This document shows positions 1 to 5,402 of a stretch of DNA of 6,014 bases, piece after piece. Positions within the stretch are counted from its first letter, which is position 1; every line of letters starts with the position of its first letter. This DNA is from Candidatus Geohydrothermomicrobium daggyaiense (lineage in GTDB: Bacteria; Actinomycetota; Geothermincolia; Fen-727; JACVIW01). The translations under genes were made by a program, and so were the position numbers. The notes beneath the pieces were generated by a model, which was given only the letters and a program-made list of their open reading frames with translations, was not told the origin of the DNA and made no database searches. The stretch spans positions 1 through 6,014 of the forward strand of contig JACVIW010000155.1 of assembly GCA_015711695.1 (NCBI GenBank), read 5' to 3'.

Positions 1-353
1 TGGAGAAGCCCGCTAATTCTTCCATCAACATAAAGAGACCTGATTTTCAAATTGAATCTGCTTTTCGACTTTTTTATTTCCAAACGCAACTGTTCTATTT
101 CAACAATTAAATTCGATATTTCTTCCTGTATCAGGGATATTCTCTCGGTCAAAGCCTTTTTTTCTCTGTTTTTTGAATCGAGTTGGCTCTCGAGCGCTAG
201 GATTTCTTTCTCAAGGATTCTTGCTCTTTCTTGTTTTTCCATATAGCTTTGGTTGGGAGCAGCCTTTGAGTATTTAACAAATCCAGGAAAAACGAGTAGC
301 AGAAAAGCGATGGGTATAAAGCAAATTACAATTTTATTACGAACGACCATCAT
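1..353 (-). CDS. Exported coiled-coil protein, N-terminal part; probable EnvC/PcsB-like murein hydrolase or its activator
   Basis: This open frame of 117 codons runs off the low-coordinate edge, so the C-terminus is missing. Two tandem ATG codons (353 and 350) could start it; neither has a strong Shine-Dalgarno. The start of the protein looks like a signal peptide: basic residues R5 and K7, a hydrophobic core at about 8-25 and a possible cleavage site near SKAA (29-32). Residues about 38-100 are a heptad-like, Glu/Lys-rich coiled coil. It ends in LKIRSLYVDGRISGLL, which resembles the 'LxxRxxxLYxxGRxSxLxxLL' segment that follows the coiled coil in EnvC, PcsB and related M23 or NlpC/P60 cell-wall proteins. 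That motif is the only basis for the family call, and the catalytic domain, if there is one, lies outside the window. It probably acts outside the membrane on peptidoglycan. Its neighbour upstream is the potassium channel, 158 bases away. A plain secreted coiled-coil protein is the alternative. Confidence 0.7.
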   Translation of the reverse strand, partial: MMVVRNKIVICFIPIAFLLLVFPGFVKYSKAAPNQSYMEKQERARILEKEILALESQLDSKNREKKALTERISLIQEEISNLIVEIEQLRLEIKKSKSRFNLKIRSLYVDGRISGLL

Positions 354-435
354 CCAAAAACCATTCTCGCAAGCTTTACGGATCGCAACAGGTTTTCTTG
401 TCTACAACACCAATTTCGGAAAAAACCAAAAAGAA

Positions 436-484
436 GTTAACATTTTTGATAACATAAATCAATTTCTGTTAAAAATGTTAAAAA
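436..484. repeat. AT-rich dyad of four TAACA/TGTTA boxes
   Basis: On the plus strand TAACA occurs at 438-442 and 450-454, and its complement TGTTA at 467-471 and 476-480. TTAACATTTTT (437-447) and AAAAATGTTAA (471-481) form a perfect 11-bp inverted repeat around a 23-base centre, and TGTTAAAAA is repeated in tandem at 467-484. The element lies in the spacer between the channel gene and the coiled-coil gene. It could be an operator for the coiled-coil gene. It could also be a weak transcription terminator after the channel gene, since in the minus direction the stem is followed by a T-rich stretch (about 421-435), although the stem is almost entirely A-T. I saw no convincing -35/-10 pair in this spacer. 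Confidence 0.45.
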
Positions 485-511
485 GAGTTAGGAAAAGAAT
501 TACGCAGGATC

Positions 512-1537
512 TTACCTCTTGCTCCTGGCGTATTTCCGTAGCAGTTCAATCTGCTGAGGCGACGCGTTAACAATGAGAACATCACCCGCCTCAACTCTTG
601 TATCACCTGAGGGATTAACCGTAAAGTCCCTTTTTGCTTTCTTAATTCCAAGAACGCCTAGACCCCTGAGATCGCCGGCAACAATGTCTCTTATGCTCCT
701 TCCCACAAGAGGAGAACCAGGCTCCACATACACATCTTCAAGTGTGAGCTCCACGAGTTCCCCATGAGTTACGAAATCGAGAAAATCACAGACGAGGGGC
801 TTCAAGAGAAGCGCAGCCATTCTCCTGCCCCCCACATTATGTGGCGATATAGCTCTGTCCGCGCCAGCCCTGTAAAGCTTGGATTCCGTCTCGTCAGAAT
901 TGCATCTACCAACAATAAAGATGTCAGGTCTGATAATCCTTGCAGTCATAGTAACGAAAAGATTGTCCGCGTCGGACGACAGAGCTGTAACAAGTCCACT
1001 CGCTCTTTCAAGACCCGCTTTTCGCAAAACCAATTCTTCGGTTGCGTCTCCTCTCACGGTAAGAAAGCCTTCCGCTATCGCTTCCTCGTAAACAGCCGGA
1101 TCTTTCTCAATTATCACCACAGAGGTACCTCTCGCCTTGCACTCCCTCGCCACCTGTTTCCCGACTCTCCCGTAACCGCATATAATGTAGTGCCCTGATA
1201 TGTCTTGGAGCTCTCGCAAAGCTCTTCGCCTCCCCATTACGTCAAGTACCCTTCCCTCAACAATAAGGTCAACCACACTCGTCGTAAAATACACAACAGT
1301 CGCAAGGCCGCTGATAATGACAAACATCGTGAAAACTTCCCCGCCTCTTGAAGGCTTGGCAGCAACTTCTCGATAACCAACCGTGGAAACTGTAATGACG
1401 GTCATATATAGAGCGTCAATAAAATTCAATCTCTCGATCAACATAAAACCGATGGTTCCAAAGAAGATAAGCGAGACAAAGATTAAAAGAGCGGTTTTGA
1501 CATGCCAGTACGGGCCTTTACGGAGCCTATCGCGCAT
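512..1537 (-). CDS. Two-TM potassium channel with RCK (TrkA-N/TrkA-C) domains
   Basis: This 341-residue protein has the MthK/Kch-type architecture: TM1 at about 15-34, a pore helix at about 42-51, selectivity filter T52-V-G-Y55, TM2 at about 69-90, an RCK_N/TrkA-N Rossmann domain at about 115-233 and a TrkA_C domain at about 255-336. The nucleotide-binding motif is G121-Y-G-R-V-G126, with an acidic residue (E144) at the end of the next strand. It should form a tetrameric inner-membrane K+ channel gated by a ligand on the cytoplasmic RCK ring. The filter is followed by R-E instead of the more usual G-D. ATG at 1537 follows a GGGGG ribosome-binding stretch (1542-1546) at 4 bases spacing. The gene starts 77 bases after the DUF151 gene and has no convincing promoter of its own, so co-transcription is likely. 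The family call is firm; ion selectivity and ligand are inferred from family. Confidence 0.92.
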   Translation of the reverse strand: MRDRLRKGPYWHVKTALLIFVSLIFFGTIGFMLIERLNFIDALYMTVITVSTVGYREVAAKPSRGGEVFTMFVIISGLATVVYFTTSVVDLIVEGRVLDVMGRRRALRELQDISGHYIICGYGRVGKQVARECKARGTSVVIIEKDPAVYEEAIAEGFLTVRGDATEELVLRKAGLERASGLVTALSSDADNLFVTMTARIIRPDIFIVGRCNSDETESKLYRAGADRAISPHNVGGRRMAALLLKPLVCDFLDFVTHGELVELTLEDVYVEPGSPLVGRSIRDIVAGDLRGLGVLGIKKAKRDFTVNPSGDTRVEAGDVLIVNASPQQIELLRKYARSKR

Positions 1538-1614
1538 TATACCCCCGGAAGTTTTTTGAAATCGAGATCACCTAAAAGAGAGTGCCATGGTGTGTCGGGC
1601 ACATGAAGAGCACA

Positions 1615-2085
1615 TTATAGAAAATCCTGCGGTTCCACGTGATCAAGGAAATCCCTGAACCTCTTGATTTCCTCCTCCGCAGTGGATTCGATAATTATGC
1701 CAGCTTCGTCAAGGACTTTTTCCTCGGCAAATATCGGAACCTCCAGCCGGACTGCAAGAGCAATAGCATCAGATGGCCTTGCGCTTATGGTATAAGTTTT
1801 TTTGTCCAGATGCATTGTTATTTCAGCGTAGAAAGTGCCCTCAATTAAATCGTTGATCAGCACCTGGGTGACATGAACACCAAGTTCATCAAGAACGTTT
1901 TTAAAGAGATCATGGGTCATCGGGCGGGCAGTTTCGACGCCCTGAAGGGCGAAAGCGATAGCGGTTGCTTCAAAAGCTCCTATCCATATGGGCAAAAATC
2001 TTTCGCCGTCTTCTTCCTGCAACAGAACTATCGGTTGATTTGCGGGAAGTTCTACCCTGACCCCAACTAAAATCATCTTTTTCAT
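1615..2085 (-). CDS. DUF151 / bifunctional nuclease (BFN) domain protein, Rv1829-like
   Basis: The 156-residue protein is essentially one complete BFN/DUF151 domain followed by a short helical tail. Recognisable family blocks are LPIWIG (31-36), RPMTHDL (54-60), EGTFYA (82-87) and SARPSDAIALAVR (101-113), ending in a KRFRDFLDHVEPQDF segment (141-155). Length and blocks match the actinobacterial Rv1829 group closely. Plant BFN proteins have reported RNase and DNase activity, but the role in bacteria is poorly established, so a nuclease function here is only inferred. ATG at 2085 is preceded by GGTGA at 7 bases spacing. A well-formed promoter lies directly upstream. In mycobacteria this gene directly follows the MerR gene; here a carboxypeptidase gene lies between them. 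Confidence 0.92.
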   Translation of the reverse strand: MKKMILVGVRVELPANQPIVLLQEEDGERFLPIWIGAFEATAIAFALQGVETARPMTHDLFKNVLDELGVHVTQVLINDLIEGTFYAEITMHLDKKTYTISARPSDAIALAVRLEVPIFAEEKVLDEAGIIIESTAEEEIKRFRDFLDHVEPQDFL

Positions 2086-2103
2086 TTATTATTCACCAGT
2101 TTC

Positions 2104-2132
2104 TTTATACCCCAACCGGTATTTAAAATCAA
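2104..2132 (-). promoter_or_regulatory. Promoter candidate for the DUF151 gene
   Basis: Read on the minus strand, TTGATT (2132-2127) and TATAAA (2109-2104) are separated by 17 bases. The -10 matches 5 of 6 consensus bases and the -35 matches 4 of 6. Transcription would begin near 2097, about 12 bases before the ATG at 2085, leaving a very short leader that still holds the GGTGA ribosome-binding site. This suggests that the DUF151-channel pair can be transcribed separately from the carboxypeptidase gene. Confidence 0.5.
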
Positions 2133-2142
2133 CGGAGCTCCG
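2133..2142. promoter_or_regulatory. Perfect 10-bp palindrome next to the -35 box
   Basis: CGGAGCTCCG is self-complementary and abuts the upstream edge of the -35 box of the DUF151 promoter candidate. Flanking AAC and GGTT extend the symmetry if one base is bulged. It may be a small operator. It has no loop and no T-tract, so it is not a good terminator for the carboxypeptidase gene. A chance palindrome is possible. Confidence 0.25.
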
Positions 2143-2175
2143 GTTAGATTGTCAGGAATTCTTCGCTCAAAAACC

Positions 2176-3492
2176 TCAAAATATTCTAAAAGGAGCGGAG
2201 AATATTTTTCCGGTCAAACAGAGACTGTACCAGAGGAAATACTTGATCTTTTCCCCGGTGGATGGGGACTTTACGCTGGTTTGAGCTGTAAGTTTAAGCG
2301 TATCTATCTCCTGTCCGTTAAAATACAAAACAGCTTTCCCAAGGCCGGTTCCTTTCTTCACCGGTTCTCTCGATTTTTCTTTCACCATTACTTTAACCAG
2401 GATTTCCTGTTTTTCTCCGTTGATATGAACCGCCTGGAGGTCTGCATCGCAGGCGACTTTAACGAAACGCTTTGGGAAAGAGGATACCCGAGTTCTGCCG
2501 AGTATTTGACCTTTTTTCAAAACGGGAATAACGTATGTCATACCGAAACCGTAGTCCAGAAGACGGCTGGCGTCACCAAATCTATCTGGACTGTTCAAGA
2601 CAACAGCAATAAGCGAAACTCCATTTCTCGTAGCTGAACCGACCAGACATCGACCTGCTCTCGAGGTATAGCCTGTCTTCACGCCGTTCGCCCCTTCGTA
2701 CGCTGATAATAGTTCGTTATGATTTATACATGTCCTGGGAAATGGTCTTGAGACCCACGGTATTTCATATTTCCTGGTTCTAACTATCTCAGCCAGAACG
2801 GGGTCATCCAGAAGTTTCCTTCCAATCAACGCCATATCATATGCAGTGGAGTAATGCCCTTCTTCATCCAGACCATGCGGATTAGTGAAGTGGCTTTCTC
2901 TTGCACCCAGCTTTTTCGAAAAATCGTTCATGATTTTGGCAAACGATTGAATCGATCCTGAAACTTTTTCAGCTATCGCACACGCAGCGTCGTTTGCGCT
3001 GTGCACCAGAAGCGCATAGAGCAAATCTTTCACGCTGATCTCCTCACCAGGCTCGAGCCATATCTCCTGCTCGCCAACCGAAGCCGCACCCCGTGAAATT
3101 CTTACCTTCTGGTCAAGACCAAGGTATTCTCTCGCTATAAGGGCAGTAAGTATCTTTGTCGTGCTTGCGATTGGTAGTTTTTCATGCTCATTCTTGCCAA
3201 ATATCACCCTACCGCTTGAATATTCGATCAAGACAGCACTCCTCGCCTGAACTGCTGGCGGAGGAAGAACAGACCCTTTTTCCGGTAAAATTTTTCGAAA
3301 CGTTAGAACGAGCTTTCCTGTGGAAAGCGAATCAGCCAGAACAGATATTGAAGACGCCGCGAAAATGAGGAAAACAAGAACGCACAATCCAGCGATTATC
3401 TTACGGTGAAGCTTCTTAAGCGAAGATAGCGCACGCCGCAAAATCGAAACAGGCTCTCTGCTAAAACTTTTTTCAGTGTAGACCCGACGCAT
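2176..3492 (-). CDS. D-alanyl-D-alanine carboxypeptidase, peptidase S11 (DacF/PBP5 family)
   Basis: The 438-residue protein carries all three penicillin-binding motifs in order: S110-T-T-K113 (nucleophile Ser110), S165-A-N167 and K272-T-G274. It should trim the terminal D-Ala of peptidoglycan pentapeptides on the outer face of the membrane. A basic cytoplasmic segment of about 32 residues precedes a hydrophobic stretch at about 33-53 that acts as a signal peptide or anchor. The catalytic domain spans about 80-318 and a PBP5_C-like beta domain about 319-401. The C-terminus (about 417-438) is hydrophobic and aromatic, as expected for the membrane-associating tail of this family. ATG at 3492 has GGAG only 3 bases upstream, slightly close, but no better in-frame start precedes the membrane segment. 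The basic N-terminal extension is longer than in typical DacF proteins. The gene is wedged between merR and the DUF151 gene, with promoter candidates on both sides. Which DacA/DacF subgroup it belongs to is uncertain, so no symbol is given. Confidence 0.93.
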   Translation of the reverse strand: MRRVYTEKSFSREPVSILRRALSSLKKLHRKIIAGLCVLVFLIFAASSISVLADSLSTGKLVLTFRKILPEKGSVLPPPAVQARSAVLIEYSSGRVIFGKNEHEKLPIASTTKILTALIAREYLGLDQKVRISRGAASVGEQEIWLEPGEEISVKDLLYALLVHSANDAACAIAEKVSGSIQSFAKIMNDFSKKLGARESHFTNPHGLDEEGHYSTAYDMALIGRKLLDDPVLAEIVRTRKYEIPWVSRPFPRTCINHNELLSAYEGANGVKTGYTSRAGRCLVGSATRNGVSLIAVVLNSPDRFGDASRLLDYGFGMTYVIPVLKKGQILGRTRVSSFPKRFVKVACDADLQAVHINGEKQEILVKVMVKEKSREPVKKGTGLGKAVLYFNGQEIDTLKLTAQTSVKSPSTGEKIKYFLWYSLCLTGKIFSAPFRIF

Positions 3493-3563
3493 CTTCTCCA
3501 GTACCTGTTGATAATAGCCTCAAAAAACAAACGCCTTTCACCTGAGTGATAGACGTATTGTGA

Positions 3564-3593
3564 AGTATATAACGGGAGCGGTGATCACGACAA
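3564..3593 (-). promoter_or_regulatory. Promoter candidate for the carboxypeptidase gene
   Basis: On the minus strand TTGTCG (3593-3588) and TATACT (3569-3564) are 18 bases apart; the -10 matches 5 of 6 and the -35 matches 4 of 6 consensus bases. It lies in the 124-base spacer after merR and would give a leader of about 65 bases. No clear terminator for merR is visible, so read-through is also possible. Confidence 0.35.
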
Positions 3594-3616
3594 ACATAGG
3601 TCGGTGGTAATAATGC

Positions 3617-4441
3617 TTATTCCTCTGAGCGTTCAGGGAATATTCCAAGAGGCGGTGTCTCGAGAATTTCATGCTTTTCCGGCAAACTCTCATCGCCCGA
3701 GGCAGCTGATTGCGACACTTCTTCTTCCTCAAAATCAAAGGAAGGCTTCGGCAAATAATCAGACAGCGCTGTTTCAAGAAGAATCCTTTTGAAAAGCTGA
3801 CACAGACTCATGAGGTTCTCTAAATCCTTTAACGCTCCTCGTCTGGTGTTTGGGTCCTTGCTCAGCAGCTGGGGTTTTATTATCTGTTCAATAAACGACG
3901 CTTCCCTTCCCACAAACTGCGTGAACATCCTCAGATGCCTCGGCTCCACACCATACCTGAAAAACTCTTTAGCTATAGACAAGATTCTCGCATCTTCAAC
4001 AGAGAAATATTTTCCTTCAGGACCATCTTTAGGGGTTACTATCCCGTAATCTACGAGTTCGTTTATCCTCTCAAGACTCATTCCAAGTTTGCTCGGTGCA
4101 AGTTCATAAGAAATTCTGCCAACGCTTCCCACAGGAGGAACACCAGTTTTTCCAGCCATGACCGTCAGGTCACCCGCCACAACTTTTCCTGCTTTTAAAT
4201 CATGTATCTTCCGCTTTATTACGGAAAGTGGAAGATATTCCTCACGCTGAAGTCTCAATATATAGCTGAGTAATTTTATATGTTCTCTCGAGTACTTACG
4301 GTATCCGCTTGGAGTTCTCTCGGGAGCTATTAGTCCCTGCTTTTCCAAAAACCTTATCTTACTTATCGTGATATCAGGAAATTCTCTCTTCAGAATCTCC
4401 TGAACTTCGCCTATACCATATTTTTTATCATCTTCAGCCAT
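3617..4441 (-). CDS. MerR-family transcriptional regulator, Rv1828-like
   Basis: The 274-residue protein begins with a MerR winged helix-turn-helix: YGIGEVQEIL (8-17), TISKIRFLEKQGLI (25-38) and the wing RTPSGYRKYS (42-51). A linker follows, then a second winged-helix-like stretch (about 111-153, containing LGMSLERINELVDYGIVTP and YFSVEDARIL). Next is the C-terminal helical block with FFRYGVEPRHLRMF (160-173), and the protein ends in an acidic tail (about 236-274, EEEEV near the start). The YGVEPRHLR block and the overall length are characteristic of the actinobacterial Rv1828 group, whose mycobacterial member is reported to bind an inverted repeat near its own gene. I see no Cys pair for metal binding, so a metal or redox sensor is unlikely. 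ATG at 4441 has AAGGG 6 bases upstream. It follows the GarA-like gene after 135 bases with its own promoter candidate. Targets and ligand are unknown. Confidence 0.9.
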   Translation of the reverse strand: MAEDDKKYGIGEVQEILKREFPDITISKIRFLEKQGLIAPERTPSGYRKYSREHIKLLSYILRLQREEYLPLSVIKRKIHDLKAGKVVAGDLTVMAGKTGVPPVGSVGRISYELAPSKLGMSLERINELVDYGIVTPKDGPEGKYFSVEDARILSIAKEFFRYGVEPRHLRMFTQFVGREASFIEQIIKPQLLSKDPNTRRGALKDLENLMSLCQLFKRILLETALSDYLPKPSFDFEEEEVSQSAASGDESLPEKHEILETPPLGIFPERSEE

Positions 4442-4478
4442 TCCAGGCCCTTTCCCCGAACTTGATGTCTAAATTAAA

Positions 4479-4494
4479 TCTCTACTATAAGTAA
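4479..4494. promoter_or_regulatory. Imperfect dyad upstream of merR, possible autoregulatory site
   Basis: The plus-strand stretch around 4483-4493 reads TACTATAAGTA, an 11-bp dyad with 4-bp arms (TACT/AGTA), lying between the merR promoter candidate and the start codon. MerR-family proteins bind dyads, and the Rv1828 group is reported to bind near its own gene. The arms are short and AT-rich, so chance is a real possibility. Confidence 0.2.
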
Positions 4495-4507
4495 AAGATC
4501 TATTTAA

Positions 4508-4536
4508 ATATTAAGGAAAACAGTCTCCAATTTCAA
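4508..4536 (-). promoter_or_regulatory. Promoter candidate for merR
   Basis: On the minus strand TTGAAA (4536-4531; 5 of 6 consensus) and TAATAT (4513-4508; 4 of 6) are separated by exactly 17 bases. Transcription would begin near 4501, giving a leader of about 60 bases. The 17-base spacer is ordinary, not the 19-20 bases of classical MerR-activated promoters, so if MerR acts here it would more likely repress. Confidence 0.45.
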
Positions 4537-4576
4537 TATCACGGTACCTGATGGGTGGCGCAGCGTAGGATAGGTG

Positions 4577-5047
4577 CTATTTGCAGAAAAAGACTAGTTT
4601 GAATTTCCCTATCTGTATCTCGTCTCCACTGACGATTTCAGTTTCATCCACTCTCATTTTATTGACGTAAGTCCCATTAAGGCTCCCCTGATCGGTGAGA
4701 AAAAATTTTGACTCGACCCGTCTTATTTCTGCATGTCTCCTGGAAACGGTGATATCGTCGGGAAAAATATCGCTTTCGGGATGTCGCCCTATTATCACGG
4801 TGTCTTTGTTTATGACAAATCTTGTTCCAGCGGAAGGCCCTCTCTTCACCACAAGCAATGCTCCGCCCGCGGCAATTTCCTTTTCAGGTATTTTTATTAC
4901 TTCCTCCTGCTCAGTTTCGGTTTCAAGGGGGGTGAATGTGATTGTTGTCTCATCCTTATCTCTGGTGCCAGCAAGATATGCGCCACATTTGCTGCAATAC
5001 GAGCTATCTTCAGGGTTATTCTTTCCACACGCGGGGCAAAACATCAT
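4577..5047 (-). CDS. Zinc-ribbon plus FHA-domain protein, GarA/OdhI-like phospho-switch
   Basis: The 156-residue protein has two parts. Residues 3-25 hold a zinc ribbon with C4-x2-C7 and C18-x2-C21. Residues about 62-156 are a complete FHA domain with GRHPESDIF (87-95), SRRHAE (102-107) and GSLNGTYVN (121-129), including the conserved Arg88, Ser102, His105 and Asn124. The FHA part is very close to mycobacterial GarA (shared ALLVVKRGP, SDIF, TVSRRHAE, GSLNGTYVN and GDE-QIGKF-LVF). Between the parts is DETT (32-35), matching the ETT motif that PknG and PknB phosphorylate in GarA/OdhI. In that family the unphosphorylated FHA domain inhibits 2-oxoglutarate dehydrogenase and controls glutamate enzymes, and phosphorylation switches it off by self-binding. 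That role here is inferred. GarA itself lacks the zinc ribbon. GGGAG lies 3 bases before the first ATG (5047) and 6 before the second (5044), so the second Met may be the true start. It follows the small ORF by 13 bases. Confidence 0.92.
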   Translation of the reverse strand: MMFCPACGKNNPEDSSYCSKCGAYLAGTRDKDETTITFTPLETETEQEEVIKIPEKEIAAGGALLVVKRGPSAGTRFVINKDTVIIGRHPESDIFPDDITVSRRHAEIRRVESKFFLTDQGSLNGTYVNKMRVDETEIVSGDEIQIGKFKLVFFCK

Positions 5048-5060
5048 TCTCTCCCTTAAT

Positions 5061-5270
5061 TTACGTCGACTTATCTTCCTTTTTATTCAATTCCGTCAAA
5101 ACGCCGGATGAGGAAGTTATTATTATAACTAGCTCGCCTATCTCGCTCAGGCTAAAGCCGAGTTCCTTGACAATAGAATCTACAGCCTTCTTGTATTTTG
5201 ACGGTAATTCACCAAACTCAACATAAACTCTGCTCGGCAGAATTCCCTCTTCCAGCGCAACTCCTTTCAA
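5061..5270 (-). CDS. Small protein of unknown function upstream of the GarA-like gene
   Basis: I do not recognise this ORF of up to 69 residues. Its longest form starts with TTG at 5270, two codons after an in-frame TGA, and that TTG has no ribosome-binding site. A perfect AAAGGAG (5267-5261) lies inside the ORF, 5 bases before an in-frame CTG (5255), so translation may begin at codon 6. The centre is mixed alpha/beta in appearance (VYVEFGELPSKYKKAVDSI), followed by a hydrophobic ELVIIITSSSGVL segment and a charged Lys/Glu tail. The hydrophobic run is too short for a confident membrane span. It ends 13 bases before the GarA-like gene, and that spacing, with the strong Shine-Dalgarno, favours a translated gene in the same operon. 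It could instead be a non-coding leader. Confidence 0.55.
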   Translation of the reverse strand: MKGVALEEGILPSRVYVEFGELPSKYKKAVDSIVKELGFSLSEIGELVIIITSSSGVLTELNKKEDKST

Positions 5271-5284
5271 TTTTCAGTGCCGAA

Positions 5285-5298
5285 AGAAGATTTCTTCT
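5285..5298. promoter_or_regulatory. Palindrome in the presumed leader of the small ORF
   Basis: AGAAGA and TCTTCT are perfect complements separated by two T's, on the plus strand. The element lies just downstream of the extended -10 candidate and about 15 bases before the small ORF, so it could be an operator near the transcription start. The six-base arms are short, so chance is possible. Confidence 0.25.
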
Positions 5299-5307
5299 AA
5301 CCGAAAT

Positions 5308-5316
5308 ATCATAACA
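5308..5316 (-). promoter_or_regulatory. Extended -10 promoter candidate for the small ORF and GarA-like gene
   Basis: On the minus strand TGTTATGAT matches the extended -10 pattern TGnTATAAT with a single mismatch. There is no good -35 box at 16-18 bases upstream, which extended -10 promoters can tolerate. Transcription would begin near 5301 and leave a leader of about 30 bases. The 132-base spacer after the ligase gene shows no convincing terminator. Confidence 0.35.
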
Positions 5317-5402
5317 TATGGCTATGTAAACTTCTCTAAGGCAGCATCTACGGATTGCTAATAGATACCCTCAATCAAAATAGTACCCATGGCTCACGGC
5401 TT

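Noticed and set aside
52..570. Plus-strand open frames at 52-246 and 253-570
   Set aside because: They are antisense to the coiled-coil gene and the spacer; their composition is Ser/Phe-rich shadow sequence with no recognisable domain.
764..1198. Plus-strand open frame of 144 codons
   Set aside because: It is antisense to the RCK domain of the channel, which is clearly the real coding strand.
1536..1541. Perfect TATAAT on the minus strand overlapping the potassium channel start codon
   Set aside because: No -35 box lies at 16-18 bases, and a promoter here would begin transcription inside the gene past its only good start. It is probably the ribosome-binding spacer plus ATG by chance.
1574..1602. 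GTGCC/GGCAC stem followed by TCTCTTTT on the minus strand after the DUF151 gene, resembling a terminator
   Set aside because: The stem is only 5 bp with an 11-base loop and the T-tract is broken, too weak to call. The channel gene lacks its own promoter, so read-through is expected.
2149..2637. Plus-strand open frame of 162 codons
   Set aside because: It is antisense to the C-terminal half of the carboxypeptidase and shows no protein-family signal.
5274..5312. UGA recoding that would join an upstream ATG (5312) to the small ORF
   Set aside because: UGA is used as the normal stop of the ligase and carboxypeptidase genes in this window, and there is no sign of a selenocysteine or alternative-code context.
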